From the NCBI RefSeq assembly GCF_945859705.1, contig NC_079135.1:127528551-127592550 (forward strand): a stretch of 64,000 nucleotides of DNA. The letters run 5' to 3'. The notes beneath the pieces were generated by a model, which was not told where the DNA came from, did no database searches, and worked only from the letters and a program-made list of their open reading frames with translations. Source of the DNA: Episyrphus balteatus. Its lineage: Eukaryota > Arthropoda > Insecta > Diptera > Syrphidae. The position numbers and the translations under genes are program-made. Below are positions 1 through 13,250 of the stretch, piece after piece (positions within the stretch are counted from its first letter, which is position 1; every line of letters begins with the position of its first letter).

Positions 1-34
1 TTGTAGAAAATCTTCCTATAGTCTAGGGAATAAC

Positions 35-647
35 TTAACCCTTTGTAACCCAACATCGTAAATTTTAAAATTAATAATGTCAATCGACAGGGCTTTACCT
101 ATAATAAAACACGTAATTTTTAAAAATTCAATAAATTCATTATTTACTTGGTTATTTCGATATTTAGGGAGTAAAAAAAATCACAACAAAAACATTACTG
201 TTAAAAAAGGAGCCAAGTTCTCCTATGTTGAAATTATGCTGGCACAAAAAGTACTGAGATGTAAAAGTGTACCAAGTTCTAAAGTTTGGGTTCAAATTCG
301 TATCAATAAAATTTTGATTGTTCTCTTGACAATTTTTCTTTTAATTACCGATTTTTAAAGTTATTTCAAAAATTTCCAAGTAAACAATCAAAATTTTATT
401 GATAGGATAAATATTTTTTCTGGATTTCGTATTTTTTACACAAATTTGCTTATTTTCGAAAGAAGCCGAACTTTCAACATTAACTGTCAAATAAAAACTA
501 TTGGTGGTATTTATTAGAAATATGGCGCATTATTTCGATAAATCAATTCTTAAAGATATTAAAAGAATAAAAATATGTTTTTTACAGATTTTGGGCGATC
601 TTTTTCGGTTTGTTGCCTGTGGTATACTATATGTTATAGAGGGTTAA
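35..647. mobile_element. piggyBac-type MITE bounded by TTAA
   Basis: Seen: the left edge reads TTAACCCTTTGTAACCCA from 35 and the right edge, read on the minus strand, reads TTAACCCTCTATAACATA, so both ends share TTAACCCT and a following TAAC. TTAA sits at 35-38 and 644-647. The piece between them is 605 bp and has no transposase-like frame; the 93-codon frame from 77 resembles nothing recognised. A perfect 22-bp inverted repeat lies almost exactly at the centre. Known: piggyBac elements insert at and duplicate TTAA, and their tips commonly start CCY. Inferred: a non-autonomous piggyBac-derived element. The second TTAA element at 51.4 kb, with the same TTAACCCTTT tip, supports this. Confidence 0.7.
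301..404. repeat. Perfect 22-bp inverted repeat, 60-bp loop
   Basis: The 22 bases at 301-322 (starting TATCAATAAAATTTTG) are the exact reverse complement of 383-404. The loop of 60 bases begins CTCTTGAC and ends CCAAGTA, which weakly extends the pairing. It sits at the midpoint of the TTAA-bounded element, so it is most simply the fold axis of that element rather than an independent gene. Confidence 0.8.
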
Positions 648-2648
648 AATAAGTACCTACTCAAAAACAGCGTTCCTGTACATGTACATAACACAAAAAC
701 TGATATTCAAAGGACTTAAAAACACATTAAAGCTAGTTTAAGTTTCATTTTTATGTAGCGTGCATCAATTAACCGTCATTCCGGGAAATAGGGTATATTT
801 AGACTAAAATTTATTTTTTTTTTTTGTGATATTAAGTAAGATCAAAGATCGAGACCACTATAATATAATCTCATAAATAATTTGTTTTACTTTGTGACTT
901 AAAAAATAAAAATAAATTAAGTTCAAAACGTCATTTCCGGGAACGTTCTTAGAATGTGCATAAATAATGTGGTCGAACATTTGAGCATGAAATTTTAATC
1001 ATAAAACAATGTTGATTTCTTAAGAATTCGGTACTTGAAATCTCCCACCTCCATGATTTTGACCCTTATATCTACCATCAAATGCAATTTGGTGTAATAA
1101 AATTTTTTATCTATTTCCGCCAAAAACACGTATGCAGTAAAAGCTTATAACTTCTTTGTAAGTTATTTGATTAGCTGTGAAAAATGTTTGATTGTGGTTG
1201 TTTGACTTTCTAATGAATTCGAACCAAAAGCACCAAATTCTATATTATCATTTTTTCCACAAATTTCTTTTGACTCTATATTATAAAAATACGTAGCATT
1301 GTTGATTTCTTCATCATTCGTTTTGAATAAGTCGCTAATAATTTGTAATATTTTCATGGAAACAAGAATCAATTTTCAAAATATTTCTATTTAATTGAAC
1401 AGAAAGACCACTGAAACTTGTGTCAGTTTTATCAGGACTTTTCCAGGATTATCAAGAACCTTTCAAATTATTTAAACAAAATTTCATCTTCATAAAACAC
1501 GATTTGTTCTCAGAAACCCTCAAACCTACTATTGCATTTTATATGCAATTCTATATAGAATCCATTCAGATTAATCTGAGATTACATTGCAAATGACTTT
1601 TTCGCAGCAAAACTCATCAACGTAAACAACACGACAACGACTTTATGACGAGAGAAACTCAATTTTATTTATTCAAGCGAAAAATCTCAAAATTCACATC
1701 ACGACACAAACAAACGCGATGCTTAACTAGAGCATTATGCAAATCCCATTTCACATACATTTAACGTAGGTATACTGCAATTTCCACAAAATAAAAAAAA
1801 GAAAAAAATAATAAATACAAATTGTTTGCTTCCTTGTTTCTTGTATATTATAGAGATGAGGATGACTTAGTATATTTTATCCTGGCACGCGTATGTGGTG
1901 TTTCTTTCTGTCTCTAAAGCAAATATTCATCATAAATGTTAGGTAGGTTTTATGCAGTAATAATATAATCCTATACGAAGCAACATCTCTATCGTCATCG
2001 TTGTCGACTTTTTTTTTTCAAAATAAATCTACTTCATTGAGCTTGTAGACAAGAATCCCTAAAAACTCATCTCACGCTTAAACCTACCCATCACACAGTC
2101 TTTTTCATTTATTTTCCTTATTTCAGTTTTAAATCTCATAAGATACAATTTTTACCCCCTTTTTTTCTTGCTTTTCACGGTGATGAAAGCAACGTCTCTC
2201 TATAGAGAAAAATGGAGAAATTTTTGCTTGAATATTAAAGTAGAAAAAATAAGCTTGAATGCAATTTGTCACTAAACAAACTTATCTCTTTTGCTTCTTG
2301 ACTTAAAACCAGGGCCGTAGCAAAGTAAATTTGTATTTATTTCAGTTTAATAAGGAGAGAAGTTGTTTACACGCAAGAATAGAGATTCTGATCAAGAAAA
2401 TAATATAATTTAACTATTTATAGAAAGAAGGGGGCTATTGACCCCCTTTTCAATTGATGTTACAATTCTTCTTTTTGGATTTCAAATTTGTCCTTTTGAA
2501 AATCACATATCATTGAGTTAAGGTACATGTTAGCATCAAAAGTCTTACATCACTTTTACCTCCTAGCCCCCTCCCCCCTCTTTTCTTTCCAAAACGTATT
2601 AAACATTCTAGAAAATTTCAAAACAAAATTATAAATGTTTTTTTTTTT
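648..2648. other. Non-coding AT-rich stretch with a small island
   Basis: No gene is recognisable. Up to about 1.6 kb the sequence is A/T-rich with many short homopolymers. From about 1.6 to 2.3 kb it is of higher complexity, with ACGACAACG-type and TCATCGTTGTCG stretches of the sort seen in the other islands of the window, and could be regulatory or UTR. The 69-codon minus-strand frame at 1163-1372 has no recognisable domain. Confidence 0.5.
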
Positions 2649-3410
2649 AAACTAAAACATGTGGTAGACTTTTTACAAAATAGTGATTACAGGTCGGGGA
2701 ATTTTTTTTTGGCAATTTTTTAAGTTTTTGCGTTTCGAAATATGAATTTTTGAAAAATACCTACTCTTTAAAGGGGACATCTGGGAAAAACAAGTTTTTT
2801 TGTTACAAGTTTTTTGACCGTTTTCAACCGTTTTTTATTGTTATCTTTTTTTCTTCAACAGATAATTGAATGAAATTTATATTGTACATAGATAGTAGGC
2901 AACACTATATCTGTGCAATTCAATTTTGTATTCACAATTTTGAGATAACGGTAAAATAAAGTTGTATTTTTCAACAAGTTATATTTTTTTTTATCTTTAG
3001 CTCATCAAAATAAGTGATTTATCTTTCTTACCTTTCATAACGGTACATTTAATACCAGCTGCACAATGTTGAATTAAAAAACTTCAGAAATACATCAAAA
3101 TACCTGTGGAGATATGTTGCCCATGACCAGCCACTAGTGTGGAAAATACTGTAATCTCAGTTTGAAATTTCAACATGGTTGGCTTTGAAAAATTCTACCT
3201 TTTTTTGTAGGCAATGTAGAAATATGATTGAATCGTCATATAAAAGGTTAAATAATATGCTTTCAGATTATATAAAATTTTGTTTAGGTTGTCATATCAA
3301 AAAATGAATTTAATGGTGTTAGAAGATAAAAAAAAGATTGATTTTTTTTTTGCTTTTTTTGATGAAAATTGATTGGGTTCAAAAAATTCTAGCAATTTTC
3401 TAAAAAAATA
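2649..3410 (+). repeat. Dispersed repeat family 1, copy A (older, partly deleted)
   Basis: Starts with CTAAAACATGTGGTAGACTT and runs through AGATAACGGTAAAATAAAGT and the shared core ACCTGTGGAGATATGTTG...GACCAGCCA...AATCTCAGTTTGAAATT, then GATGAAAATTGATTGGGTTC. The same blocks occur in the same order and on the same strand at 5.5, 11.1 and 20.5 kb. Relative to the 11.1-kb copy it lacks an internal block after the ACCTACTCTTTAAAGGGG segment and loses similarity near 3410. It carries no obvious inverted ends and no coding capacity. The element class is unknown. Confidence 0.7.
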
Positions 3411-5499
3411 GAAAAACCCTTTTTTAATTTTATTTTTAGTGTATACAGCCCTGTCTCCAGTGAAAAGAAAATCTATAGAAACATAAATCTAGACCATGTA
3501 TGCATTTATACAACATCCTAGGGAGACAAAAGGGGAAGACTTTATATCAAATTGTTGCTTGTTGCTTTCTTTTTGTTCATTCGCCTGAGTTCATTCTTTT
3601 CTTTCTCCAGAAATCATCTTAAAAGTAGAAAATTATATTAAAAGCTTATGATTATATAAAAGAAGAAAAAAAAAAAGAAAAAAGAAAAGAGAGGAAGTCG
3701 CACACAATGTACACGTATGTAGAAAGTATGATGTGTATTTATGGTATACAAGAGTGCAACATGCACTTTCTCTGCCAACATCGTGTGTGCCTGACGTTCT
3801 TTTATTCTTTATATCCAAGGACACTCGCTCCTTCAGTGGTCCGAAAGGAAGCAAAAAAAAAAAAAATTATATAATTGCACCTGAACCCCGTACACTAACA
3901 CCATAAATATACGCACACGACAATTCTATGTGAACTACTATGACTACCCTTCTTCGTCGTCATCTATACACGATGACGATGTTCAGATAGGTGTATACTT
4001 TTTTTTTCTTCATTTTTTTTTTCTTTATCAAGGTAAAAGTGTGAAGTGCAACAGGATTTGTGCTCGAAAAGTGGAAAATTGTAGCGCGTATAGCTCTTAT
4101 AAATATAGTTTTACGCTCACACGAACAGTATAAGTAAAGTACTCATAGACTCGTACTCATACTGTATACTAACAACAACGCATCAACGTATTGAAAATAT
4201 AAGGGCTGCCAATTAAAGTCTTCAAGTTAATCAACCCCGCTCTTTTGAATCATCCTCTGTGTGTTTGGAAAATAAAGAAAACATACAAACATACTGAAAG
4301 AAAAACAACAACAACAAAAAAAAGAGAAGAAAAAAAAAACAGAAACATACGCTCAACTTATAACGATGAGTAGAAACGATAGTTAAATGTGTTTAATTAA
4401 AAAGTTTTGATTATAATTCAAAAGCTTCTCGAGGATTCGAGAGAACCTCACTGTGTTTTGCCTCTCAATTAGATTTTCAAAAGAGGGTGAACGAAAAGGT
4501 TTTTCTCGAGAAGTGGTTTTTTTTATAGGGTTATGGTTATGGATGAAGACTATAGGGTGACCATTTTGTAGTTTTTATTATGTTTTTAAGTGCTTTTCAA
4601 AAATAATCGACTTCTTTAAAGAAAAAAAAAAAAAACATTTAGCGATTTTTTATCAATATTGATTGAGAGAAAAAAAATTGTTAAAATATTCAACAATGTT
4701 ACAAAATTTTAACAGTTTTTAGATTTAGAAGAAATAAGAAAGTTGAAATGAAAATACAAGAAAATTCTTAGTTTATTGAATCAAGGATATTAAAAATTAG
4801 ACTTATTCCAAACAAAGGATAATAAATTCAGAGAGATTATTTTCAATATTTAACCAAAAAATATGAAAATAAAATTTTACATATTCTAAACTTTCGAATT
4901 AATCCAGTAAAATTGTTTAATGACGCATATAAAAGTGACATTATTTTTCATACAAATAATACTGTTCTTATGAAAGTCATATAAGTCACATAAAAAAGGA
5001 AAAAACATAAATTTGGTAAATTTCTCTTCTTTAACGTTGCCATGACAAATTTTGTTGGACAAACTTAGAAGCCAACGACAAAGATAATTATCAACTTTTT
5101 TTTTTTTTTGCTCTTAAAAATGAAGACTGTGAACTGACAGCATTTTTTATTATTGATTACTCTGTGCAATGTACTATTTTACTTTTTTAATATTGTGAAT
5201 TGATATTTGGTTAAGAACAAAAATAAATTTAAATTTAAAAAAATATACAAATCAACAAAAGTTCGATGGTCAGCTCTTTTGTTTAAGAAAGTCCAATTAA
5301 AATTGGCATAATTTATATTCGATTTAAAGTGCTTTTTATCAATTTTTTAGTAAGAATCATAGACTTTAATGTTAAAAGTTACACTAGCTACATTCATGAC
5401 TTTAAACATTTTTAGGTGCAGCCTACTAAATTTGGCGAAGCACTTTTTTGAAGTGAAAACTTCTTTAGTATCGTAGTGATTTGAAACAAGATGAAACGA
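3411..5499. other. Island (about 3.5-4.4 kb) followed by AT-rich DNA
   Basis: The part from 3480 to about 4400 is more complex, with CTTCGTCGTCATC, GATGACGATG and CAACAACAACAAC stretches. It has no frame with codon-like character over more than 90 residues, and the small frames at 3633-3854 and 3930-4133 are broken by homopolymers. It may be regulatory or UTR. From about 4.5 to 5.5 kb the sequence is A/T-rich with nothing recognised. Confidence 0.4.
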
Positions 5500-6230
5500 A
5501 AAAGCGACACGAAAAATCAATTGATCATAACTTTTTTGTTTTAATAGATAATATGAATGAAATTTATACAGTAGATAGGTAATAAAATAAATTATGATTG
5601 TGCAAAATTTCAATTAATTTCCTATTCAAAATTCTGAGATAACGGTGAAAAGATGTTCTTTTTCTTAATACGTTATATCTTTTGATCCTGAGCACATAAC
5701 AAATTTATTTAACTTTAATACGCATGCTGATAATATTACCTTTCATTTAATATATCACACATAACGGTACGTGCTCTACAAGTTATATAATTTTTAATTG
5801 AAAAACTTAAAAAATACCTCAAAACACCTGTGAAGATTTGTTGCCGATGACCAGCCAGCAGTAGCGGAAGTACCGTATAATCTCAGTTTGAAATTTAGAA
5901 ATGGTTGGCTTTAAAAAATTCTTACCTCTTTTGTAGGCATGGTAAAAATATGATTGAAGCGTCATATAAAAGGTGGAATAATAATGATATAAAATTTATT
6001 ATAGGTTGTCTTTTAAAAAATCGATTAAATGGCGTTAGAAGAGAAAAGAGAAACAATCTTTTTGCTTTTTTTATGAAAACTAATTGGGTTAAACAATTCT
6101 AGCTCTTTTTGTAGATGTTGTATAGACATGGTCGATATAAATATTTTGAGCTGAAACAATAAGCTATCAGATGGTATAAAATTTATTGTAGGTTGTCATA
6201 TAAAAAAAAAAATGATGGAATAAAAAAAGT
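5500..6230 (+). repeat. Dispersed repeat family 1, copy B (young)
   Basis: Contains the full core of the family: TGAGATAACGGTGAAAAG, GAGCACATAACAAATTTATT, ATAACGGTACGTGCTCTACA, ACCTGTGAAGATTTGTTGCC, GATGACCAGCCAGCAGTAGC and AATGGTTGGCTTTAAAAAAT. From about 5575 to 6040 it is close to identical to the copy at 20.5 kb (a few differences per 100 bases by eye), whereas the 2.6- and 11.1-kb copies are much more diverged. The 3' block ending in GAGCTGAAACAATAAGCT is shared with the 11.1-kb copy only. It is non-coding; the 65-codon frame at 5905 lies inside the repeat and is not a gene. Confidence 0.8.
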
Positions 6231-7700
6231 TATATTTTTTCGATTTTTTTTTTATGATTTTTAAGGTTTGAAAAATTTTGAAAGAAAAGATTAAAAGTTT
6301 GTAACTAGTGTAACATAGTGTAAGACCTTTGGTTGCGCAGATTCTTTTTTTTTTTTAACTTGCCAGAATTCTGGGAATTTTCTTACTTTATTTCTTTAAA
6401 AAATTGATAATTTTAGGGTTATTTGTTATTTGTTACCACCTATGTTTTAAAGTAAAAATTAATAGACATGAAATAATAAAAAAATATAATATTCAACAAA
6501 ACGGAATATTAAAGTTTTCATTCCATTCATTTTCTAATACATTTTAATATTTTTCAAAGTCGAAAAAAAATTGTCATCACATTTCGAAGATTAAACTCAT
6601 CTTAAAGTTTTTTATTCAAAAAAACGTGACATCAAAGATTTTTGTTGATTTCGGATTCGAATTAAGAATATTAAAATATATTAGAAAAGTTTTTATGTAC
6701 TTTGGGTCACCGAAAAAATCTTTATTTAAACAATTTTCCATGTTCCAACTCAAATATCTTGGAAACCCTTTGCTTTGGTAAGTTTGGGTCCTGTACTATT
6801 TTGAAAAATTTTGCACGTTGTAACTGCGAAACTTTTAAATTGTATATTCTTAAAGAGGGAAAAGGTAAAGCCATTTTGTCGCTTTTAAACCCGCGGTCTT
6901 TTATATCTTTATCATTTCCCTTATTTTTTTTAACAATTTCTCTAATTTCTCAAATTTATTCCAGCAAAAAACATATTTTACAAAATGATACATTGCAATT
7001 TTTTTATTTTAATTTGTGATCTATTAAATTGCAAAACAATACAAATGTTTAAATAATTTTGATAAAATAAAAAAAAAAAAATTAAATAATATTCCACCGA
7101 ATTAGTTAACTCTTATTACCCATCTATTGGTATTTGTTCGATATTGCACAATTTTCCTATGAAATACAATTTTGAAATTCCAGTTATTTTTGTTTCATTT
7201 CATTGAAGTCATTATTTCATAATTGAACAAAAAAATAAAAGCTCATCAAGATGGTCCCAATTTTTGTATTATTAAAATTTAATACGGTCACTGCGGCGTA
7301 TGTGTACTATTTTTTTTTTCAAAAATTTTTGTTGATTATGATGTTAGGAATATATTTTTTTTGTGTTTGTACTGGGCTAAGAAACATGGGTAATATTATT
7401 TCCAGTAGAAAAATGTTCTGTCTAACTATAGCTTTTTAGAAAGAAGAACCGAGAACAAAATTTGAACAATAATTAACACGCTTTACTTTCTAGGCTTTAG
7501 TTAGCTTTGAAAATAGCTACGATAATATCATATCAATCAATCTGGTCACCCTACCAACACTGTTTTCGTTTGTTAATTTTTTTTTTTTTATTTTTCTGCT
7601 AAAGACATCTGGAAAACTCTATGAAGAAAAATAAAAGTTTAACAAACGGGCAGATACAATATTGCAAAAGTTTTTCTTTTCCAATATTTTTTTTGTTTTT
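6231..7700. other. AT-rich stretch with a decayed foldback-family remnant near 6.63-6.70 kb
   Basis: Around 6635-6690 the sequence reads GATTTCGGATTCGAATTAAG followed by TTAGAAAAG. This is the minus-strand form of the arm of the foldback family seen at 26.6-27.2, 39.8-40.2 and 42.5-42.7 kb (on the plus strand: ACTTTTCTRAA, then GCTGAWTYNGAATCCGAA). The remainder has no recognised feature; the 105-codon frame at 6702 has no recognisable domain. Confidence 0.4.
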
Positions 7701-8900
7701 TCTTTATTATTTTTATTATATCAGAAAATACGGGAAAAAGTTAAGGGTTGCTTTTGTATTTGCTTAAATGTCTGCGCCCTTTTTTTTTGGGGGGAGCGAA
7801 AAAAAAAACGGGACGAAGTGTGAGAAGTGGACAAGTGAAAAAGTTAGAATTGACAGAACACGCAAGCTTGTAACTTGTCTTTTACTTTGTTTTTGTTTTC
7901 TTTTTTTTTTGCGAACTGTCTTTGATACTTTGGGAAAGATGGGTGGAAAGGTTCAAATCAGACCCTCATTCCACCATTTTTGTGTTAATGTTTGTTTATA
8001 GGTACTATTCGACAAAAAAACAAATATGTATACCGAAAAAGTTTCTATATAGGAATGTTTTGTGTTGCAGCATAAAACACAGTAATGTTGCTGTCATTTG
8101 CCATTGCCATTTATGTGTTTGTGTAAATAACCCCCCAAAGTCCCCCTCAGCTAGAGAGAAATACTTCACAGTGCTCTAAGGTGACTCAAGTGCAAGGACT
8201 TGAAGAGAATCGCTCCCCCTCGGGGTCCTTCCTGTAGCTTTATAATAATTATCCTTTCTCTTGTTGTTCTTTAATTCTTTCAACTCGCCCTTTTTTTCTG
8301 TTGCTGCTCTTCTGTTGTTGTAGATGATGTGGTTTGTTTTCATAGTGATGGAGGCGGGGTGGAAGATACGACGCTCTACCCCACAAGGATCCCTCTCACA
8401 CAGTATGTGTATCCACTTCACGTCATTTGAAGTAAAACATACACATAACATGACCTGTACAAAATGCAATTAATCATTTGTGTATTTATTAAGGACTCTA
8501 CGAGAGAGTTGCATGGGCGGAAAAGTTATAGTTGGGCTATACAGGGTGATACCTAACCTACCTATAGTCAGCCGAAAAAAAGACGAGAAATAGGGTGGTT
8601 GTTTATTAATAGTCACCACGCCTTTTCTTAGTTGTTATAATGTTTGGACCCTTTTTTTTGTGAGTTTTTTTTTTTTTTGTTCATCTTATGATGATGAAAT
8701 GGGTGGAGGGAAAAAATTGGTAGGTATGTATTCAATGGGTATTTTTTGTTGTTGTATTTTTGTTGTTGTTATGTTATTTAAGAGGTTGGAGATTTTTTTT
8801 GTTATTTATGTTGTTTGCTGAAATATTTGTCAGCTCATAGCTAATATGGATAAACGACCAACAACTTATAAGCTTATGAATCAATCCAATCCAATGTGAC
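7700..8900. other. Higher-complexity island, possibly regulatory or UTR
   Basis: This segment has fewer long homopolymers and more balanced composition than its flanks. It includes a GT-rich stretch around 8090-8130 (TTTGTGTAAATAACCCCCC), TTGTTGTTG runs near 8745-8770 and an ATGATGATG run near 8688. Frames of 77, 85 and 97 codons overlap on opposite strands with no conserved motif visible, so no gene is called. Regulatory function is inference only. Confidence 0.3.
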
Positions 8901-9642
8901 ACTTTATTGTTTGCAAGAGAAGAAAAGAAAGGACATAGCTAGATTTGTGATTTTTTTTTTCTGGATTGTGTTGTCATGGATGGAAGGGAAAAGAAGTAAG
9001 GAGGTGTGTTGTCAACAATTTTATTGATAAGACGTTCGATATAATATGATGAGTTTTGGATTGAAAGCAAAAAACTGTCAAAATTTCTAGCAAATAAAAA
9101 AAGGGAGAAATTGAGGTTTGTCTTATGGCCTTTAGCTAAATCAACAGAATTTTAGCTAAATGAGATGGAGTAACTGGGGTGAATAGAAAAAAAAAAACTA
9201 TACAATACTTACATAAAAGTCATAAGTTTATAAGAGACACGAATACCTATCGGAATTAAATGAAGAGTGCACTTAAAAAGGCGGAATATTCAACCTTGTT
9301 TTTTAGTAAACAGTTCTTGATTTGACTTTAATCAAGAAACTATTGATTAGACGCTATACCTACAACATTTAAATGGCCCCCAACTTAAAACCTTTCAAGG
9401 TGTCCATTTAAAGAAAGTCCAAACTGATCTGAAATTCGATACCTAACTTGATTTGACTATCGAAATAAGAGTTTCAAAACTACAACAGATTTTCGATTAT
9501 TTTTCGGTATGACACCAATCCAAAACCGACAAAAGAACTCTATTTTTCTTTTTTTTTCATTTTTAATAATTTTGATAGTAAATTTGTAAGTAGTCCATAT
9601 AAAATCTGAGTTCATCATGTACCTACTTGAAAAATATTAAAG

Positions 9643-9653
9643 TGGCGCCCAAC
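9643..9653 (+). other. Weak primer-binding-site-like motif
   Basis: TGGCGCCCAAC matches the first 11 bases of a primer-binding site complementary to a tRNA-Lys 3' end. It is not preceded by an LTR-like ...CA end and the match stops after AAC. The same octamer TGGCGCCC recurs at 38,507 and in a longer form at 55,845. This may be a decayed retroelement fragment or chance. Confidence 0.2.
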
Positions 9654-11140
9654 TATAAATATAAAATATCACAAAAGTTTGTTTGTGAGACCAAAACCAC
9701 TATAATTTTAAATAAGTTGCGGATTTATACATACCTATTATAATAATCTATATTAAATCTAGGAATGTCAATTGAGGTATTAAAATTGACAAAGCGTTTT
9801 AAATTTGACCACCTCATGGAAAAGACAGAGGCTTTTGAGACTCCTGCACTTGACTTTGTGGGGTATGACTGTAATTAACCTGCTTGGTCACAATCAGAAA
9901 ACTGCTGCGGTGAAATCATTCGAATAATAGAGGCCGTTGACGAAGAATATCCAAACCCAAAGCAATAACGAAAACACTTTCAGAACCATTTTTCGATATT
10001 TTTCAGACTGTAAAACTTAAAAGTCGTTATTGGTTAAAATACAATTTATATCCTTTTTTCACAAACTCACGCTTGGGTTTTGCTCCAAAGTCAAAATTGA
10101 GATAAAAAGTTTCTTTCTTGTCTTCATTTTTTAAATTTTCAATAGGTACCTATCATAATTTCATATGTCGTATTTATTTCATTCCAATGTCCACAATCCA
10201 CTAAATTGGGTTCCTTGACTTAAAATTAACAGACTAGAATTCAACACATTATTCTTTCAACTAGAAACGCAACTTTTACCCCTTATTCTCAATTATTTCA
10301 ACATTGAAAGTTGAAAAAGCTTTAAAAATTGAAAAACAATTGTGTCACACATTGCTGGAAACAGTGTTTGCACTAGCGGGAACAAAAATATTTTTACTTT
10401 TATAATTTTGAAAGCAAAAAGTGGCTAAAAGCTTTAAAATCATGAAATATATGCGGTCAATAATGCTCAGCGCTCAAGCAATTATTTAAAACTGTTGCAG
10501 TTTGCAGATCACTGATCATTTGAGCCGAAATTGTCTAGTGGATTTAAGGAACTATATGAGAAAGTGACATAACAGCTTATACATACTAACCCATAAAACT
10601 AATGGGTTTTCTTGAGAATTTCACCTTTTGTCCGCCTTCTTGGATTTGGGACTTAAGTTTCTGGCAAACACCTCAATTATCAATATTTTGTTAAAAATGT
10701 AGCTTAATTTTCAAAATTAGGCAACTACTTACATGAGAAATTTTTTGACGTGATAACGTCATATAAATCGATTAACCATGGCAGCCACCACAAAAAAGTG
10801 ACGCCATTTTCTCCCGTTCCACTTGAAATTTTTCGCAGTGCGGCAAAATTTTTAATTCAAAATTAAAAATAAACTAGCAGAGATACAAATCTTTTATAGC
10901 TTATTTGAAAGATAGTAGATAACCTAGAGTTGAATACATATGAAGGATTTTTAAAAATTCCGTCATTTAATAGGGTTAATTGCGGTAAAACAAAATTGCA
11001 AAAAAATTAGCTATTTTCTAAACGCGACAATGTAAATAGTTGAATTTTATTTAAGTCGAAAGATAAATTTATTTCAAGACAATGGCATTGAAAAAATTCT
11101 AAAAAATTTTAAAACCATGTAATAAATGGTTTTCTAATCT
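9654..11140. other. AT-rich non-coding stretch; likely 5' extension of the next repeat from about 10.74 kb
   Basis: No gene is seen. From about 10,745 a GACGTGATAACGTC palindrome is followed by GGCAGCCACCACAAAAAAG and sequence that runs without a break into the family 1 repeat at 11.1 kb. It may be the upstream part of the longest copy, but no second copy of this part was found in the window. Confidence 0.35.
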
Positions 11141-12165
11141 AAAACATGAGGTAGACCTTTGACAAAGTAGTGATTTTAGGAAGGAGAAATTTTGTTTGAA
11201 AATTTGAAAAACGTCAGTCGAAAGATAATAAAATATGAAGAATTTTTGAAAAACACCTATTTTTTCGGGGTATTTTTGTGTGAGTTTTTATTTTTTTTAA
11301 ATTTTGCGTACCGTTAAAAAAATTTCAAACTTATATAGAACATGAAGTCTATAACCGTGCGCATGCAAGTACAAAAAATTGATATTTTAAAATGATTTTT
11401 GACTGAATAACGGGAAAAACAATTTTTTTAGTCCCAAGTTTTTTGACCGTTTTTAACCGTTTTTTATTTGTATCTTTTTTTTTCAACAGATAAATGAATG
11501 AAATTTATATTGTATATAGATAATAGAAAGAGCTATATTCGTGCAAAATTTCAATCACTTTTGTATTCACAATTTTGAGATAACGGTAAAATAAAGTTAT
11601 AGTTTTCAACATGTTCTTTCTTTTGATCTAGAGAAGATATAAATTTAATTTAACTTTATTGAGCATGCTGATAATAAAACCTTTTATTTGATATATCACT
11701 CATACCGGTAAATTTACTACAAGCTACACAATGTTAAATTAAAAAACTTGCAAAATACCTCAAAACACTTGTGGAGATCTGTTGATCATGAACAGCCATC
11801 AGTGTGGGAAGTACCGTAATCTCAGTTTGGAAGTTCGACACCTAACTTTTTTTCTAGGCATCGCAGGAATAAAATTGAAACGTCATATGAAAGGTGAAAT
11901 AATGATCTTTTACATGATTTAACATTTTTTATAGGTTGTCATTGCAAAAAATTGATTTAATAACGTGAGAAGATAAAATTATATATTTTTTTTGCTTTTT
12001 TTGATGAAAATTGATCGAGTTCAAAAAAATTCTAGCTCTTTTTGTAGATATCTAATAGATATGATCGATATATGTATGTATATATATATTGAGCTGAAGC
12101 AATAAGCTTTCAGGTGGTATAAAATTTGTTATAGGTTGTTGTATCAAAAAAAAAAATGGATTTTT
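11140..12165 (+). repeat. Dispersed repeat family 1, copy C (longest)
   Basis: Begins TCTAATCTAAAACATGAGGT and GTAGTGATTTTAGG, matching the start of the 2.6-kb copy. It continues through TTTTTTGACCGTTTTTAACC, AGATAACGGTAAAATAAAGT, ACTTGTGGAGATCTGTTGAT and AATCTCAGTTTGGAA, and ends with GAGCTGAAGCAATAAGCTTT and GTTATAGGTTGT, matching the 3' block of the 5.5-kb copy. It therefore links the two partial versions and defines a family at least 1 kb long. There is no coding capacity or visible target duplication. Confidence 0.7.
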
Positions 12166-13250
12166 GGGTGATGGAAGTGATTTTTTCACTTTTTGCGTAA
12201 GAAATGATTGTTTTTAATAAATTATTTGAATACTTTTTGCGCATTGTAAACATTTAAAAATGGTTTTATTCTTTAAAAGAAATATGGGGCTTTTTAATGG
12301 TATAATTGTTTATGAAAGTTTTTTAAATAAAAAAAATAATATAATGAGAAATTAGAAAAAAGGTAATTTTTTTAGCTTTTTCTTATAAATTATGATTTTT
12401 TGAAATAAATAAACTCCTAAATTGACTCATTTTAAACAAAAGCACACAACCTGTTTTCTTACGACGTTACCACGTAAAATCTTTTTCCATAAACCGGCTT
12501 TACAGGCAACCAATTTTTTTTTTTAACTTTGTTGATCTTTAAAAAAATGAAAAAAAGTGATAGCCTTATATGTAAAACCAAACAAAAATTCTCGTGAACA
12601 GTTTTTTGAACTTTTCCAGTTCCAAATTAAAAAATCAGAACTTATCAACCAGATGAACGGTTTCAGACAAATACTAAATATATGATAAGAAAATCCCAAA
12701 ATTCACTAAATGATGGTATTATAACCAGTTAAGCAATTTGTAAGAACGTTGTAATGCAGATCAGTCAGAATGTTTAATTTGTCGTGGACATAAGTTGGTA
12801 CAAAATAACAAAATTGAGATTACTTAAAAGAAATTTTTACTAAATTTTCTTAATTTTTTTGTAACTTCCAAGAAATTTTTGATAATTTTGTGTATGAAAT
12901 TACCATACCTACAGCTTTGAAGAAAATTTTCCAAGAATTTTGAATTTGTAACTTTTTTGTTTCGCATCACATTAATTTCAATTTTTGTTTCGTCTGTTCA
13001 ATTTTTGCTTACAACTAATTACAGTGCTTCTACCTACACACTACACTTACTACTTCAATATCACTAAACTACACACACCTCCCAAACATAATCGAACTTT
13101 ATGTCTTCACATAAACTATTCCCTCTGTGCTGGCGGAATGCATTATCATCATTTTTTTTTTTTTATAAAAGTTTATATAAGAAACCTCTTTGTGAAATTT
13201 TATTGAATTAAATTTCGCGCTAAAAATTAATAAAAAACAAATTTATTTGC
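12166..13250. other. AT-rich non-coding stretch
   Basis: Nothing is supportable. The 73-codon frame at 12,985 has no recognisable domain. The last 100 bases grade into the island that starts near 13.26 kb. Confidence 0.4.
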
